NCBI GenBank assembly: GCA_026393675.1
Contig: JAPKZQ010000003.1
Span: forward strand, 172,840-236,839
Direction of reading: 5' to 3'
Length of the DNA: 64,000 nt
DNA from: Acidobacteriota bacterium
Lineage (GTDB): Bacteria; Acidobacteriota; Vicinamibacteria; Vicinamibacterales; JAKQTR01
Position 1 is the first letter of the stretch, and each line of letters opens with the position of its first letter. The translations under genes and the position numbers were made by a program. Positions 35,252 through 43,824 of this stretch are shown here, in pieces. The notes beneath the pieces were generated by a model that was not told where the DNA came from, did no database searches, and saw nothing but the letters and a program-made list of their open reading frames with translations.

Positions 35252-36883
35252 ATGTCCTCCGACCCGTCCGCGCCGGTCCCAACCGGACCATCTGAGGTCG
35301 CGCCTCCCCGGCTTGCCAGGTCGGCCGGGATCATTGGTGCCGCCACCATGACCAGCCGCATCCTCGGGCTGGTGCGGGACCAGATCATGGCCTACCTGTT
35401 CGGCGCGGGCGACCACATGGACGCCTACAACGTCGCCTTCCGCATCCCTAATCTGGTCCGCGACCTGTTTGCCGAAGGCGCGATGAGCGCCGCGTTTGTC
35501 CCGACGTTCACCCGCACGCTGACGCTTGAGGGTCGGGAGCGGGCCTGGCGCTTGGGCAATATGGTGATCAATGCCCTGGTTCTGACCACGCTCGCCGTGG
35601 TGGTGCTGGGGCTCGTCTTTGCCTCGCCGATTGCGACGGCGTTTGCGTCGAAATACGCCGCGGTGCCGGGCAAACTCGAACTGACCGTGATGCTGACGCG
35701 GATCATGTTCCCGTTTCTGACGATGGTGGCGGTGGCGGCGGCGTTGATGGGCATGCTGAACTCGCTGCACCGGTTCTTCGTGCCGGCGTTCTCCCCGGCG
35801 ATGTTCAATGTCGGGTCGATTCTGTGCACGATTGGGCTGGTCCCGGTGATGCCCCTGCTCGGTTTGCCGGCGATCGTGGCGCCAGCGATTGGCGTGCTGG
35901 TCGGGGGAATGCTCCAGGCGGGCGTCCAATGGCCGTCGTTGCGTGCCGAGGGATTCCGCTACCACACAGGGCTCGATATCCGGGACGAGGGCCTTCGGCA
36001 GGTCCTGGTGCTGATGGGGCCGGGCGTGATCGGCCTGGCCGCTGTGCAGATCAACCTGTTGGTGAACACGATTCTGGCGACCGGCGAAGGCACCGGCGCG
36101 GTGTCCTGCCTCGGGTACGCGTTCAGGCTGATGTACATGCCGATTGGCCTGTTCGGCGTGTCGATTGCCACTGCCTCGCTGCCGACGTTGAGCCGGCAGG
36201 CGGCCCACAACGATCTGGCGGAGATGCGCGCCACGATCTCGCGTGGCCTGCGCCTGATGCTCATGTTGAATGTGCCGGCCACGGTCGGCCTGATTGCGCT
36301 GGCCACGCCGATTGTCGCGCTCATCTTCGAACACGGGCGGTTTTCGACGGCGGACACGGCGAACACGGCCGCGGCCTTGATGTTCTACGCGCCGGGGCTC
36401 GTGGGCTACTCGGCGGTCAAGATGGCCGTGCCTGCTCTCTATGCGTTGAAGGACAGCCGGACGCCCGTGATGGTCTCGATGGCCACGGTGCTCCTCAACG
36501 TGGGCCTCAATATCGCGCTGGTCCAGGTGATGAGTTTCCGCGGTCTGGCATTGGGAACAGCCGCCAGCGCGATCTGCAATGCGGCCATCCTGCTCTGGGT
36601 GCTGCGTGGGCGACTGGGCGGCCTCGACGGACGTCGCGTGGCAACCGCCATGGGCAAGATCTCTGTCGCGTCTGCGTTGATGGGCCTGGCTGCGTGGGGA
36701 ACGGACTGGGCGATCGCGAGCGGGTTGCCGTCGCATACGCTGCCGGTTCTGGCATTGCGCGTCGGCGCGTCGATTGGCGTTGCCCTCGTCGTGCTGGACA
36801 TCGCGGCGCGCGCGATTCACATCGAGGAATTCGTGGAGGCGCGGGCCACGGTCGTCTCACGGCTGAAGCGTCTGCGAGCATGA
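35252..36883 (+). CDS. murJ: Lipid II flippase MurJ (MviN)
   Basis: The 543-residue protein has 14 likely helices and the MurJ hallmarks SAGIIGAATMTSRILGLVRD, GAGDHMDAYNVAFRIPNLVRD and LFAEGAMSAAFVPTF at the N-terminus, with the arginines lining the central cavity. It moves lipid II across the inner membrane for peptidoglycan synthesis; some homologues in glycan clusters flip other lipid-linked units. ATG 35252 gives a normal length; an ATG 21 bases earlier is in frame. It lies 170 bases after a well-defined promoter, and its stop overlaps the MFS gene (ATGA). Confidence 0.93.
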   Translation: MSSDPSAPVPTGPSEVAPPRLARSAGIIGAATMTSRILGLVRDQIMAYLFGAGDHMDAYNVAFRIPNLVRDLFAEGAMSAAFVPTFTRTLTLEGRERAWRLGNMVINALVLTTLAVVVLGLVFASPIATAFASKYAAVPGKLELTVMLTRIMFPFLTMVAVAAALMGMLNSLHRFFVPAFSPAMFNVGSILCTIGLVPVMPLLGLPAIVAPAIGVLVGGMLQAGVQWPSLRAEGFRYHTGLDIRDEGLRQVLVLMGPGVIGLAAVQINLLVNTILATGEGTGAVSCLGYAFRLMYMPIGLFGVSIATASLPTLSRQAAHNDLAEMRATISRGLRLMLMLNVPATVGLIALATPIVALIFEHGRFSTADTANTAAALMFYAPGLVGYSAVKMAVPALYALKDSRTPVMVSMATVLLNVGLNIALVQVMSFRGLALGTAASAICNAAILLWVLRGRLGGLDGRRVATAMGKISVASALMGLAAWGTDWAIASGLPSHTLPVLALRVGASIGVALVVLDIAARAIHIEEFVEARATVVSRLKRLRA

Positions 36884-38070
36884 GCGAACGTCGGTCGCTC
36901 AATCCAACCGTCTACCGGATGGCGAGCGCGCACTTCGTCGCCGACGCCTACTCCAATCTGTATGTGCCGCTCCTGCCGGCGCTGATCTCCCGCTTGGGAC
37001 TCTCGCTCGCGGCAGCCGGCATGATGGTCATGGTGTACCAGCTCGCGACCTCGGTCTCGCAACTGGGGTTTGGCCGGCTCGCGGATCGCTGGAATCCGCG
37101 CGTGCTGCTGGTGGCTGGCCCGCTCCTGTCGGTGGCGGTGTTGAGCCTGATAGGCCTCGTCTGGTCGCCGGGAACACTGGCGGCCTGCCTCATCATAGGC
37201 GGACTGGGCGGCGCCGCGTTCCATCCCACGGCCGCCGCCGTCGTCAATCGTCTTGGGGGCAGTCGGCGGGGGCTGGCCATGGCCATTCACATCACGGGCG
37301 GATCGATCGGCTACTCGCTGGGACCGATGGTGTTCGCGCCATATGTCGATCGTTTCGGACTTGGATGGACGCCGTGGCTGGCCATCCCGGGATTGATTCT
37401 GCTCGGTCTCGTGCTGGCCGGCTTGCCGCCGGTCAAGCCGTTCGGTGGTCATGGGCCGAGTGGATTCCGGCAGCTGCGGCCATTTGCACGGCCGTTGTTC
37501 TTTCTGTATGCCATCGTCGTGCTGAGAACGCTCACCTCGTTGGGATTTGCGACCTTCGTGCCCGTGCTGTTGACCCGTCGGGGATGGTCGGTTGGGATGG
37601 CTGGCGTGGCGATCTCCGTCTACCTGTTTACGGGAAGCGTCGGAGGATTCCTTGGTGGACCGCTCTCGGATCGGTTTGGAGCGAAGCGGATCATTGGCGC
37701 GTCGCTACTGGCGGCCGTGCCCTTCCTGGCGTTGGCGCCGTCGATGTCAGGCGGGTGGTTTGTCGTGATGATGGCGGTGGGCGGGTTCTTTCTGAATTCC
37801 ACGCTCCCGGTCAACGTGACCTTTGCGCACCAACTCGCACCGATCAGCGCGGCCACGGTCTCGTCGCTGATGATGGGTGTCGCGTGGGGCACAGGCGGCC
37901 TGACTGTGCCTGTCGTCGGCGCCCTGGCGGATCGGTTTGGTATCGAGCCCACGCTGACGTTGCTGGCACTGGTGCCGCTGGCCGGCGCGGCGTGCGCCTG
38001 GCCATTGCCTCCCGGATCCGGGCACGGAACTTCGGATCCGAACGACGCCTCTGGTATTGTTGGAGTCTGA
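36880..38070 (+). CDS. MFS transporter, fosmidomycin-resistance (Fsr)-like
   Basis: The 396-residue protein has 12 helices. MASAHFVADAYSNLYVPLLPAL at the start and GRLADRWNPRVLL in loop 2-3 match the MFS signature, and AAFHPTAAAVVNRLGGSRRG is characteristic of the Fsr subfamily. These proton-coupled carriers export small molecules; the substrate here is unknown. Translation is coupled to murJ through ATGA, so the pair is co-expressed. A long in-frame stretch upstream inside murJ is not part of the gene. Confidence 0.88.
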   Translation: MSERRSLNPTVYRMASAHFVADAYSNLYVPLLPALISRLGLSLAAAGMMVMVYQLATSVSQLGFGRLADRWNPRVLLVAGPLLSVAVLSLIGLVWSPGTLAACLIIGGLGGAAFHPTAAAVVNRLGGSRRGLAMAIHITGGSIGYSLGPMVFAPYVDRFGLGWTPWLAIPGLILLGLVLAGLPPVKPFGGHGPSGFRQLRPFARPLFFLYAIVVLRTLTSLGFATFVPVLLTRRGWSVGMAGVAISVYLFTGSVGGFLGGPLSDRFGAKRIIGASLLAAVPFLALAPSMSGGWFVVMMAVGGFFLNSTLPVNVTFAHQLAPISAATVSSLMMGVAWGTGGLTVPVVGALADRFGIEPTLTLLALVPLAGAACAWPLPPGSGHGTSDPNDASGIVGV

Positions 38071-38071
38071 T

Positions 38072-38851
38072 ATGAGTCCGCCTTCTTCGCCCAACGCCTC
38101 GTACAGTTTCGGACCCGGCAGATTGACGCCCGCCGTCAAGGCGCTGATCATCGCCAACGTCGTCTGCTACCTGGCGACGTACGTGGTACAGACTGAGGCG
38201 GTCATCTACCTGTTCGGGCTTCGGCCCGGCGCGGTGGTCGAGGGATTGTGGGTGTGGCAGCCCGTCACCTACATGTTCCTGCACGGAGGGCTGTTCCATT
38301 TGCTCTTCAACATGCTGGCGCTCTGGATGTTCGGCGTTGAACTCGAGCGGTTATGGGGCACGCGGTTCTTCACGACGTACTACTTCGTCGCCGGTGTCGG
38401 CGCTGCACTGACCACCATTCTGTGTTCGCTGCTCTGGCACTTCGCTGCAACCCAGGACTCCTGGCTGTTCCAGTTCGCCGAGCCCCTGTACACGTTCCCT
38501 ACGGTCGGGGCATCCGGTGCCATCTATGGCCTGTTGCTCGCCTACGGGCTGACATGGCCAAACCGTCCGATCTACGTGTACGCGGTATTCCCGATCCCCG
38601 CGAAGGTGTTCGTCATCATCTTCGGGGTCATCGAGTTGCTTTCGTCGATCAGCGGCTCGCGGTCGGGCGTGGCGCACGCGACGCATCTTGGCGGAATCGT
38701 CGCCGGATACCTGTACCTCGTCTGGCGACGGGGCAATATGGCGTCGCAGGTGCGGTCCCAGATCCTGCGCTGGCGGCTGAACAGGCTGCGTCGTCGGTTC
38801 AACGTCCACGAGGGCGGCCGCCAGAACGACACCAATCGCCGGATTCACTAG
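38072..38851 (+). CDS. Rhomboid-family intramembrane serine protease
   Basis: The 259-residue protein has six or seven helices with the catalytic GASGAIYG (Ser148) and ATHLGG (His205), plus the structural HGGLFHLLFNMLALW. Rhomboids cleave single-pass membrane proteins within the bilayer. A cytoplasmic basic tail (RWRLNRLRRRF) ends the protein. It starts two bases after the MFS stop at ATG 38072, completing a murJ-MFS-rhomboid operon. The substrate is unknown. Confidence 0.92.
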   Translation: MSPPSSPNASYSFGPGRLTPAVKALIIANVVCYLATYVVQTEAVIYLFGLRPGAVVEGLWVWQPVTYMFLHGGLFHLLFNMLALWMFGVELERLWGTRFFTTYYFVAGVGAALTTILCSLLWHFAATQDSWLFQFAEPLYTFPTVGASGAIYGLLLAYGLTWPNRPIYVYAVFPIPAKVFVIIFGVIELLSSISGSRSGVAHATHLGGIVAGYLYLVWRRGNMASQVRSQILRWRLNRLRRRFNVHEGGRQNDTNRRIH

Positions 38852-38905
38852 CGCCGTCGGCCGCGACGCCCCCGGGTTGCTGGACACCGCCCTCAGAATT
38901 GCTAG

Positions 38906-39943
38906 ATGACGTCGACTGAGCACGACTTGATCGTCAGGCCCTACGCCAGCCAGGACTATGTCCGCCTGTTGGCCCTGTTGCGAGAGGTCTGGTCTCACAA
39001 GCGCGACATCGAGAACGACGTCCAGAATCGCTGGTGGTGGCAATGGGATGAGCCGCCACTGTACGTCGTCGAGGATCCTGCTCAGGGCACGCTCGCAGGC
39101 CTGTGCGCCTACATCCCGTTCGCGTTACGGACCAACGGCGTGGAGCTGCCATCCGCATGGTTCGTCGATTTCTACGTGCGGCCGGACTATCAGGGCAAGG
39201 GACTCGGCAAGCGCCTCACACAAGCGGTTCAGAACAGGCATGCGGTCACCGCGTCGCTCTCCCAGACGGCAATGGCCTACCGGGTGTTTCACAAGCTGGG
39301 TTGGAGCGACCGGTCCCCGGTCACACTCTACGTGCACCCGCTTCCGCGGCGATGGATGTTCCGGTCGGCATCGCGACAGCACCGGATCGTGACCGCTGCC
39401 ATTGACGGCTCGCTATCGGTCTGGCTGGATGTTGACGCGCTGTGGATGCGGGTGAGGAACGAGTTTCCAGGCATCGCCGTTCGCACAAGCGCGACCCTGC
39501 TCGCGCGATACACGACACAGGGAAATCGCCAGTACGTCCTCGTGTGTGTCTATCGTGGGCAGGCGTTAGTCGGATATATGATCGTGCGCGTGGTTGATGC
39601 CCTCTCGAACAACGCCAGGTCCCCTCAGGGCCTGATTGTCGACTACCTCGTGCATCCAGGCGATGCGGCCGCGTTTGGCGCCCTGCTTTCCGAAGCGGCC
39701 TCGACGCTGGTGGCTCGCGGCGTCAACCGGATCTATGCGATCTCGACCCTGCCAGCCTGCCAGCGTGTCCTGCGCGCCCGCGGCTTCCTGTCTCCGTCCA
39801 CGCCGCTGCTGGGACGCTGGGTCAAGGGCAATACCAAGTGGTTCACGTACACGGCGAAGGCGGTATCGTCTTTGCCCGTCCCGGCGGAGTGGCATTTGAC
39901 ACTCGGGGATTGCGACCTTGACTACGCGTGGTTCAGAGGCTGA
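38906..39943 (+). CDS. GNAT-family acyltransferase, double-domain, paralogue B
   Basis: The 345-residue protein has the acetyl-CoA loop RPDYQGKGLGKRL, followed by AYRVFHKLGWSD, and ends WHLTLGDCDLDYAWF. Those features and the length match the protein encoded at 28969, so both likely share a reaction type while acting on different acceptors. A second GNAT-like half (LIVDYLVHPGDAAAFGALL) follows. It is probably an N-acyltransferase acting on a sugar or amino compound of the envelope. The next gene begins four bases after its stop. Confidence 0.75.
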   Translation: MTSTEHDLIVRPYASQDYVRLLALLREVWSHKRDIENDVQNRWWWQWDEPPLYVVEDPAQGTLAGLCAYIPFALRTNGVELPSAWFVDFYVRPDYQGKGLGKRLTQAVQNRHAVTASLSQTAMAYRVFHKLGWSDRSPVTLYVHPLPRRWMFRSASRQHRIVTAAIDGSLSVWLDVDALWMRVRNEFPGIAVRTSATLLARYTTQGNRQYVLVCVYRGQALVGYMIVRVVDALSNNARSPQGLIVDYLVHPGDAAAFGALLSEAASTLVARGVNRIYAISTLPACQRVLRARGFLSPSTPLLGRWVKGNTKWFTYTAKAVSSLPVPAEWHLTLGDCDLDYAWFRG

Positions 39944-39947
39944 GAAC

Positions 39948-40787
39948 ATGCGCGAGATCAGGGACGACCTCATCAAAGAGCACGCGGGACGCCGGTTCCG
40001 CTCCGAGTACGACTACGCGCTCTTTGAGTACTACCGCAGCGCCAAGCTGATCGCGTTTCTGGATCGCGCGGGCGTGCGGATTGGCGGGCGCGTGCTCGAT
40101 TGCGGCTGCGGAGGCGGCGGCATGGTGCTGTCACTGGCCGAGCACGCGGACCACGTGACCGGCATCGATCCGATGGATCGATTCAGCCAGGCCGGCGTCA
40201 CGCTGGCGCGCGAACGGCACATCGATAACGTGTCGTTTGTCCGCACCGATGGTATGGCGCTCCCCTTCGCCTCGGGCACGTTCGACCTCGTGTTATCGCA
40301 TTCGGTCATCGAACACGTCGCTGACGCCGCGCGCTATCTGAAGGAATGCCGCCGCGTGATGAAGAATGGCGGCCGATTCTACCTGTCGACGGCTCCGTAC
40401 CTGTCGCCGGCCGGGGCACACCTGCCCCGTCTCCTGGTGCCTGTACCGGTGCATCTGATCCTGGGGAGACCCCTGGCCTTCAGGACGTTCCGCTGGCTGG
40501 CACGCCACGCGCCGTGGATGCTGCGCGAGCCCGCCCACGAGAACTCATTTATCCGCGATGCGCGCCTAGGGCTCGTCAAGCACGATGACGTGTTGGAGAA
40601 AGTCCGGATGCGCCGGCTTCGCGGCCTGATCGCCGATGCCGGGCTGCGCGTCGTGCACGAGCATCTGCACGTGATCGGGAGTGTCCGGCGCCTGCCTCCC
40701 GCGATCAGTCGATGGCTCCGCGACAGCCGACTCACGCAGGACGTGGTGCTCGGCAATGTCGAGTACGTCCTGTCGCCCGAACTCTGA
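39948..40787 (+). CDS. Class I SAM-dependent methyltransferase
   Basis: The 279-residue protein contains VLDCGCGGGGMVLSL (motif I), VTGIDPMDRFSQ, and LVLSHSVIEHVADAARYLKE with RRVMKNGGRFYLST. This is the UbiE/COQ5-like Methyltransf_11 pattern. The C-terminal part, with many Arg and aromatic residues, may bind a membrane-linked acceptor. ATG 39948 lies four bases after the GNAT stop and is preferred to an ATG in the overlap. The two are probably one transcription unit acting on the same product. Confidence 0.85.
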   Translation: MREIRDDLIKEHAGRRFRSEYDYALFEYYRSAKLIAFLDRAGVRIGGRVLDCGCGGGGMVLSLAEHADHVTGIDPMDRFSQAGVTLARERHIDNVSFVRTDGMALPFASGTFDLVLSHSVIEHVADAARYLKECRRVMKNGGRFYLSTAPYLSPAGAHLPRLLVPVPVHLILGRPLAFRTFRWLARHAPWMLREPAHENSFIRDARLGLVKHDDVLEKVRMRRLRGLIADAGLRVVHEHLHVIGSVRRLPPAISRWLRDSRLTQDVVLGNVEYVLSPEL

Positions 40788-41019
40788 GCCCGTATCAAAC
40801 CGCAGCCGGTCTTTCCCCCTGGGATCGCCACGCTCTAGCGTGGCTTGCAGACTTGCCGGGCTGTCCGCCTCCGCGCCAGAGCGCTACGGCGAGACCTGGA
40901 CGAAGCTCAACGAGCGAAGTCGGGGAGCCCGGCGTTCCCGGGGTATCCCTGCGAGGCCCGCCGGGAGGATGCGGGTGCCGGACTGGCAACTGACGGGTGG
41001 TTGGCCCAATCTGCTGGCA
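40788..41019. repeat. Intergenic region between convergent genes with hairpin and probable dispersed repeat
   Basis: A perfect stem GCCACGCT-CT-AGCGTGGC (40827-40844) could end transcription from both sides. The rest (GAGCGCTACGGCGAGACC.. and CAACGAGCGAAGTCGGGG..) looks like extragenic repeat sequence familiar from GC-rich acidobacterial genomes. This is a memory-based impression, not a search. No gene is seen. Confidence 0.4.
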
Positions 41020-42084
41020 TCATGACCGCGTCGGGCGCGAGCGTGTCAGCGCCGACCCAAGCTCCATCAACCCCGACAGCCGCACAGCCACTTCTCCCGT
41101 CATCATCGGCTTGCCGAGATTGTACCGCCTCAGTTCGAAGATATCGGCGTCGGGGCCATTGTTCCCGTAGACGGTCGTCAACGCGCTCGAGAAGCCGTGC
41201 GCTTTCAGCAGGCCCTTCGTCGTGCTGTTGAAATCCCCACGCCGGCCGTTGGGATAGCAGAACAGGTCGCACGAGATGCCAAGACGTTCCTCGATGATGT
41301 GCTTCGAGATGCGCAGTTCGTCAGCGGCCCGTGCCGGTTCGCAGCGTGACATGATGACGTGCGTGTGGGTGTGGCTGCCAATCGAGACGAGGCCGCTCCG
41401 GACCATTTCAGCCGTTTCGCTCCAGGGCAGCGGGTCGTAGATCTCTGTGCCGCCCGCGGCGTGGTACACGCTGCATCCAGCGGCGCGTTCGATTCGGTCG
41501 ACCGTCTGGTCTCGCCCTTCCTGCGGCAGGGCCTTGAGGCTCGAACGCAGGCGCCAATCGGCGGCCATCTTCGACTGGGCGTTTGTCAGTGCCAGGCTGA
41601 GCGACTCGCTCCCAATCGTCACATTGAGGACGTCGGCGGTCGCGTGGTTCACCGCGTACTCGACACGGTCGGTCCACAGGAAGCGGCGATTGTCGACGAA
41701 GTCGGTGGCCAGAAACACCGAGGCTGGCACCTGAAACTGCTTCAGGGCCGGATACGCCACCGAGTAGATCGACCGGTAGCCGTCATCGATGGTGATGACC
41801 GCGGTGCGCTGAGGCAGCGGTGAGCCGGTGGTCCATGCGCGAACCACGTCCTGCAGCGGGACGACGGTGTAATGCTGCGTCAGAAACGCCAGGTGCTGCT
41901 GGAACGCGCGGACGTGGACGTGCTTGCCCTCGTGGTTCTCGATGCCTTGATGTGAGTCGGCTGCCGTGAACCCGTGATACATGGCGATCACGACCCTGGC
42001 GCGGTTCAGGCGCCTCGCGGCTCGATACAGTTGAGTCCTGTAGAACACCGGGAGCAGAAAACGTTCTGAGGTCGGACCGGACAT
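41020..42084 (-). CDS. Polysaccharide deacetylase (CE4)
   Basis: The 354-residue protein has the NodB motif as AVITIDDGYRSIYSVAYPAL (TFDDG in classical members), a metal-binding SHTHTHVIMSR, and RLGISCDLFCYPNGRRGDF in the active-site groove. It removes acetyl or similar groups from a glycan. No signal peptide is evident, though LYRAARRLNRARVVIAMYHG suggests a cytoplasmic enzyme acting on a lipid-linked precursor. It is transcribed alone on the minus strand, downstream of a repeat-containing gap. Confidence 0.85.
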   Translation of the reverse strand: MSGPTSERFLLPVFYRTQLYRAARRLNRARVVIAMYHGFTAADSHQGIENHEGKHVHVRAFQQHLAFLTQHYTVVPLQDVVRAWTTGSPLPQRTAVITIDDGYRSIYSVAYPALKQFQVPASVFLATDFVDNRRFLWTDRVEYAVNHATADVLNVTIGSESLSLALTNAQSKMAADWRLRSSLKALPQEGRDQTVDRIERAAGCSVYHAAGGTEIYDPLPWSETAEMVRSGLVSIGSHTHTHVIMSRCEPARAADELRISKHIIEERLGISCDLFCYPNGRRGDFNSTTKGLLKAHGFSSALTTVYGNNGPDADIFELRRYNLGKPMMTGEVAVRLSGLMELGSALTRSRPTRS

Positions 42085-42118
42085 CGGGTGCCTACAGCGT
42101 TCCGCGCACGGAGCAGGT

Positions 42119-42228
42119 GTCGGGACGAATTACCGTCGGCATGCTTTTCTCATTACAGAACTGTAATCAGTCCACGCCAACGACACTTCTGTAATCCAAA
42201 CGAGACCCTGTCGATAATTCGTCCCGAC
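42119..42228. repeat. 110-bp element with 14-bp terminal inverted repeats (MITE-like)
   Basis: The ends are GTCGGGACGAATTA (42119-42132) and its perfect complement TAATTCGTCCCGAC (42215-42228). Inside are a palindrome ATTACAG-AA-CTGTAAT (42152-42167) and a third CTGTAAT at 42189. No coding capacity is present. It resembles non-autonomous repeats mobilised by REP-type transposases; the mobiliser is not in the window. Confidence 0.6.
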
Positions 42229-42259
42229 CCCTACGCTTCCGCAGATCTTGAAACCGTCT

Positions 42260-43051
42260 CTATAACGTCCCCCGGACGTACCCGCCATCGACGAGGATGT
42301 TCGTGCCGGTAATGTAGCTGCCTCGATCAGATGCGAGGAACACCACCATGTCAGCGAGTTCGGACGGTTCAGCCATCCGCCCAAGTGGGATGTTCTGCAC
42401 GGTCCGGCGCTCGACGGTCTCGACCGGCACGCCTTCCCGGCGCGCCGTCGCCTCGGCGAGTTCGATGACGCGATCCGTGCGCGTGTACCCGGGGGCCACG
42501 CTGTTGACGAGAATGCCGTCCCGGGCCAGCTCATTCGACAGGGTCTTGGACAATCCCACGACCGCGGGCCGGAGCACGTTCGAGAGGATGAGGCCGGCCA
42601 CGGGCTGCTTCGACGAAATCGACGTGATGTTGATGATGCGCCCGCCGCCGCGCCGCTTCATGTGCGGCACGGCTTCGTAACACAGGTCCACCACGCTCAT
42701 CAGCAACAGGTCGACGGCAGCGCGCCAGTCCGACGAGGTCAGCGCGCTGAAGAGCCCCGCTTTGGGCCCTCCGGAGTTGGTGACCATGATGTCGAGACCG
42801 CCGAAATGTTCCACCGTCTGCTGCACCAGCCTCGCGATATCTGCCCGCTTGGTCAGGTCGGCCGCGATGGCGAACACCTCGGCGCCGGTCGCGGCGGCGA
42901 CCTCCGCGGCTGCCGCCTCGAGCGTCGGCATGTGGCGCGCGCACATGGCGACCCGCGCGCCTTCGGCGGCCAATCCCATGGCGGTCGCCTTGCCAAGGCC
43001 CCGGCTCGCCGCGCATACCAACGCCACTTTTCCGTGCAGTCCAGTATCCAT
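42260..43051 (-). CDS. Short-chain dehydrogenase/reductase with atypical active site
   Basis: The 263-residue protein has the cofactor loop ASRGLGKATA, a NSGG strand (for NNAG), and the C-terminal SVAPGYTRTDR and SYITGTNILVDGGY of FabG-like SDRs. The YxxxK active site is absent: the segment reads LSNVLRPAVVGLSKT, so Tyr and Lys are lost although the serine triplet ITSISS is kept. Such LSN-type SDRs form a recognisable divergent group; whether they reduce a substrate is unclear. The gene is followed on its own strand by the 110-bp repeat and is preceded by REP-like repeats. Confidence 0.85.
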   Translation of the reverse strand: MDTGLHGKVALVCAASRGLGKATAMGLAAEGARVAMCARHMPTLEAAAAEVAAATGAEVFAIAADLTKRADIARLVQQTVEHFGGLDIMVTNSGGPKAGLFSALTSSDWRAAVDLLLMSVVDLCYEAVPHMKRRGGGRIINITSISSKQPVAGLILSNVLRPAVVGLSKTLSNELARDGILVNSVAPGYTRTDRVIELAEATARREGVPVETVERRTVQNIPLGRMAEPSELADMVVFLASDRGSYITGTNILVDGGYVRGTL

Positions 43052-43077
43052 AACAATGCCTCGTACTTAGCCTGTCT

Positions 43078-43186
43078 CGTCATTCCGGCGAACGCCGGAA
43101 TCCAGCCAGGGTTCCTCTCTGGATGCCGGATGCCACCCCAACGCGGCTGCCGCGTTGGGGACCCCGGATGCCGCCGGCATGACGAA
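43078..43186. repeat. REP-like composite repeat, copy B
   Basis: It contains the ATTCCGGCG-AA-CGCCGGAAT palindrome (43082-43101) shared with copy A at 15751, and a second palindrome CCCCAACGCGG-CTG-CCGCGTTGGGG (43136-43160) shared with 43660-43684. It fills the gap between the SDR and cupin genes. Confidence 0.75.
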
Positions 43187-43217
43187 TCACACAAGTCAAT
43201 CGCGCCCCGATCTCGCG

Positions 43218-43580
43218 TTACCTCCGGAAATAGTCATCCGTCTTGTCGATCCAGTCCTGCCGAATCGGGCTGAAGACGTCCAGTTCAACCGTGTCTTCAA
43301 GCGCCTCGGCCTTGTGCGCGACCCACGACGGGATGCACAGCACGTCGCCTGCACGCAGGATGATGGAGGCATCATTGATGTCGAACTTCAACGCCCCCTC
43401 GAGGATGTAGGTCATCTGCTCGGACTCGTGATCGTGCGTCGGCACGATGGCGCCACGCTTCAGGTACACCATGGCCATCATCTCCCGTTCGCCGCTGATC
43501 ACCTTCCGTGTGATCTCCCCGGTCACCTGCTCGTGCGGCATCTCATCCCACCGATACTGCCGGACCTCTGGCGTCGCCAT
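43218..43580 (-). CDS. Small cupin-domain protein
   Basis: The 120-residue protein starts at ATG 43580 behind a GAGGTGG site. It has one cupin barrel: IVPTHDHESEQMTYILEGAL supplies the metal-binding His-His-Glu set and AGDVLCIPSWVAHKAEA the second motif. Single-domain cupins act as dioxygenases, isomerases or ligand-binding proteins; nothing here decides which. An upstream in-frame extension runs through repeat sequence and is rejected. Confidence 0.85.
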   Translation of the reverse strand: MATPEVRQYRWDEMPHEQVTGEITRKVISGEREMMAMVYLKRGAIVPTHDHESEQMTYILEGALKFDINDASIILRAGDVLCIPSWVAHKAEALEDTVELDVFSPIRQDWIDKTDDYFRR

Positions 43581-43641
43581 GCTGTCCACCTCTCTCCGGC
43601 CCTTCTCGAACCGTGACGCAAATCTTGGCGATCCACGTCCC

Positions 43642-43703
43642 GGCCACCACCGGTCACCACCCCAACGCGGCTGCCGCGTCGGGGGCCCTGGCCACCACCG
43701 GTC
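43642..43703. repeat. Palindrome flanked by 14-bp direct repeats
   Basis: GGCCACCACCGGTC occurs at 43642-43655 and 43690-43703. Between them CCCCAACGCGG-CTG-CCGCGTCGGGG (43660-43684) matches the palindrome at 43136 except for one base. This looks like an inserted or duplicated REP unit in the divergent region between the cupin and E1 genes. Confidence 0.65.
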
Positions 43704-43734
43704 GGGCGCAATCATAGCACCCGGAACCCGATGA

Positions 43735-43740
43735 TATAAT
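43735..43740 (+). promoter_or_regulatory. Putative -10 TATAAT for the E1 dehydrogenase gene
   Basis: A perfect TATAAT lies 84 bases before ATG 43825. A matching -35 is not evident. The 43704-43824 leader carries no other feature I recognise. Confidence 0.4.
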
Positions 43741-43824
43741 TAGACTTTCCGTGAGTCACGATCAGAGTCGATGTGGCGGGCTGACTTCTCCGGCAGTCGC
43801 CGGCTGGCGCCCCCGTGAGGACCC

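Noticed and set aside
35234..36820. A 528-codon open frame on the minus strand across murJ
   Set aside because: The translation is almost entirely polar with runs of His, Arg and Gln, and the plus strand encodes a textbook MurJ.
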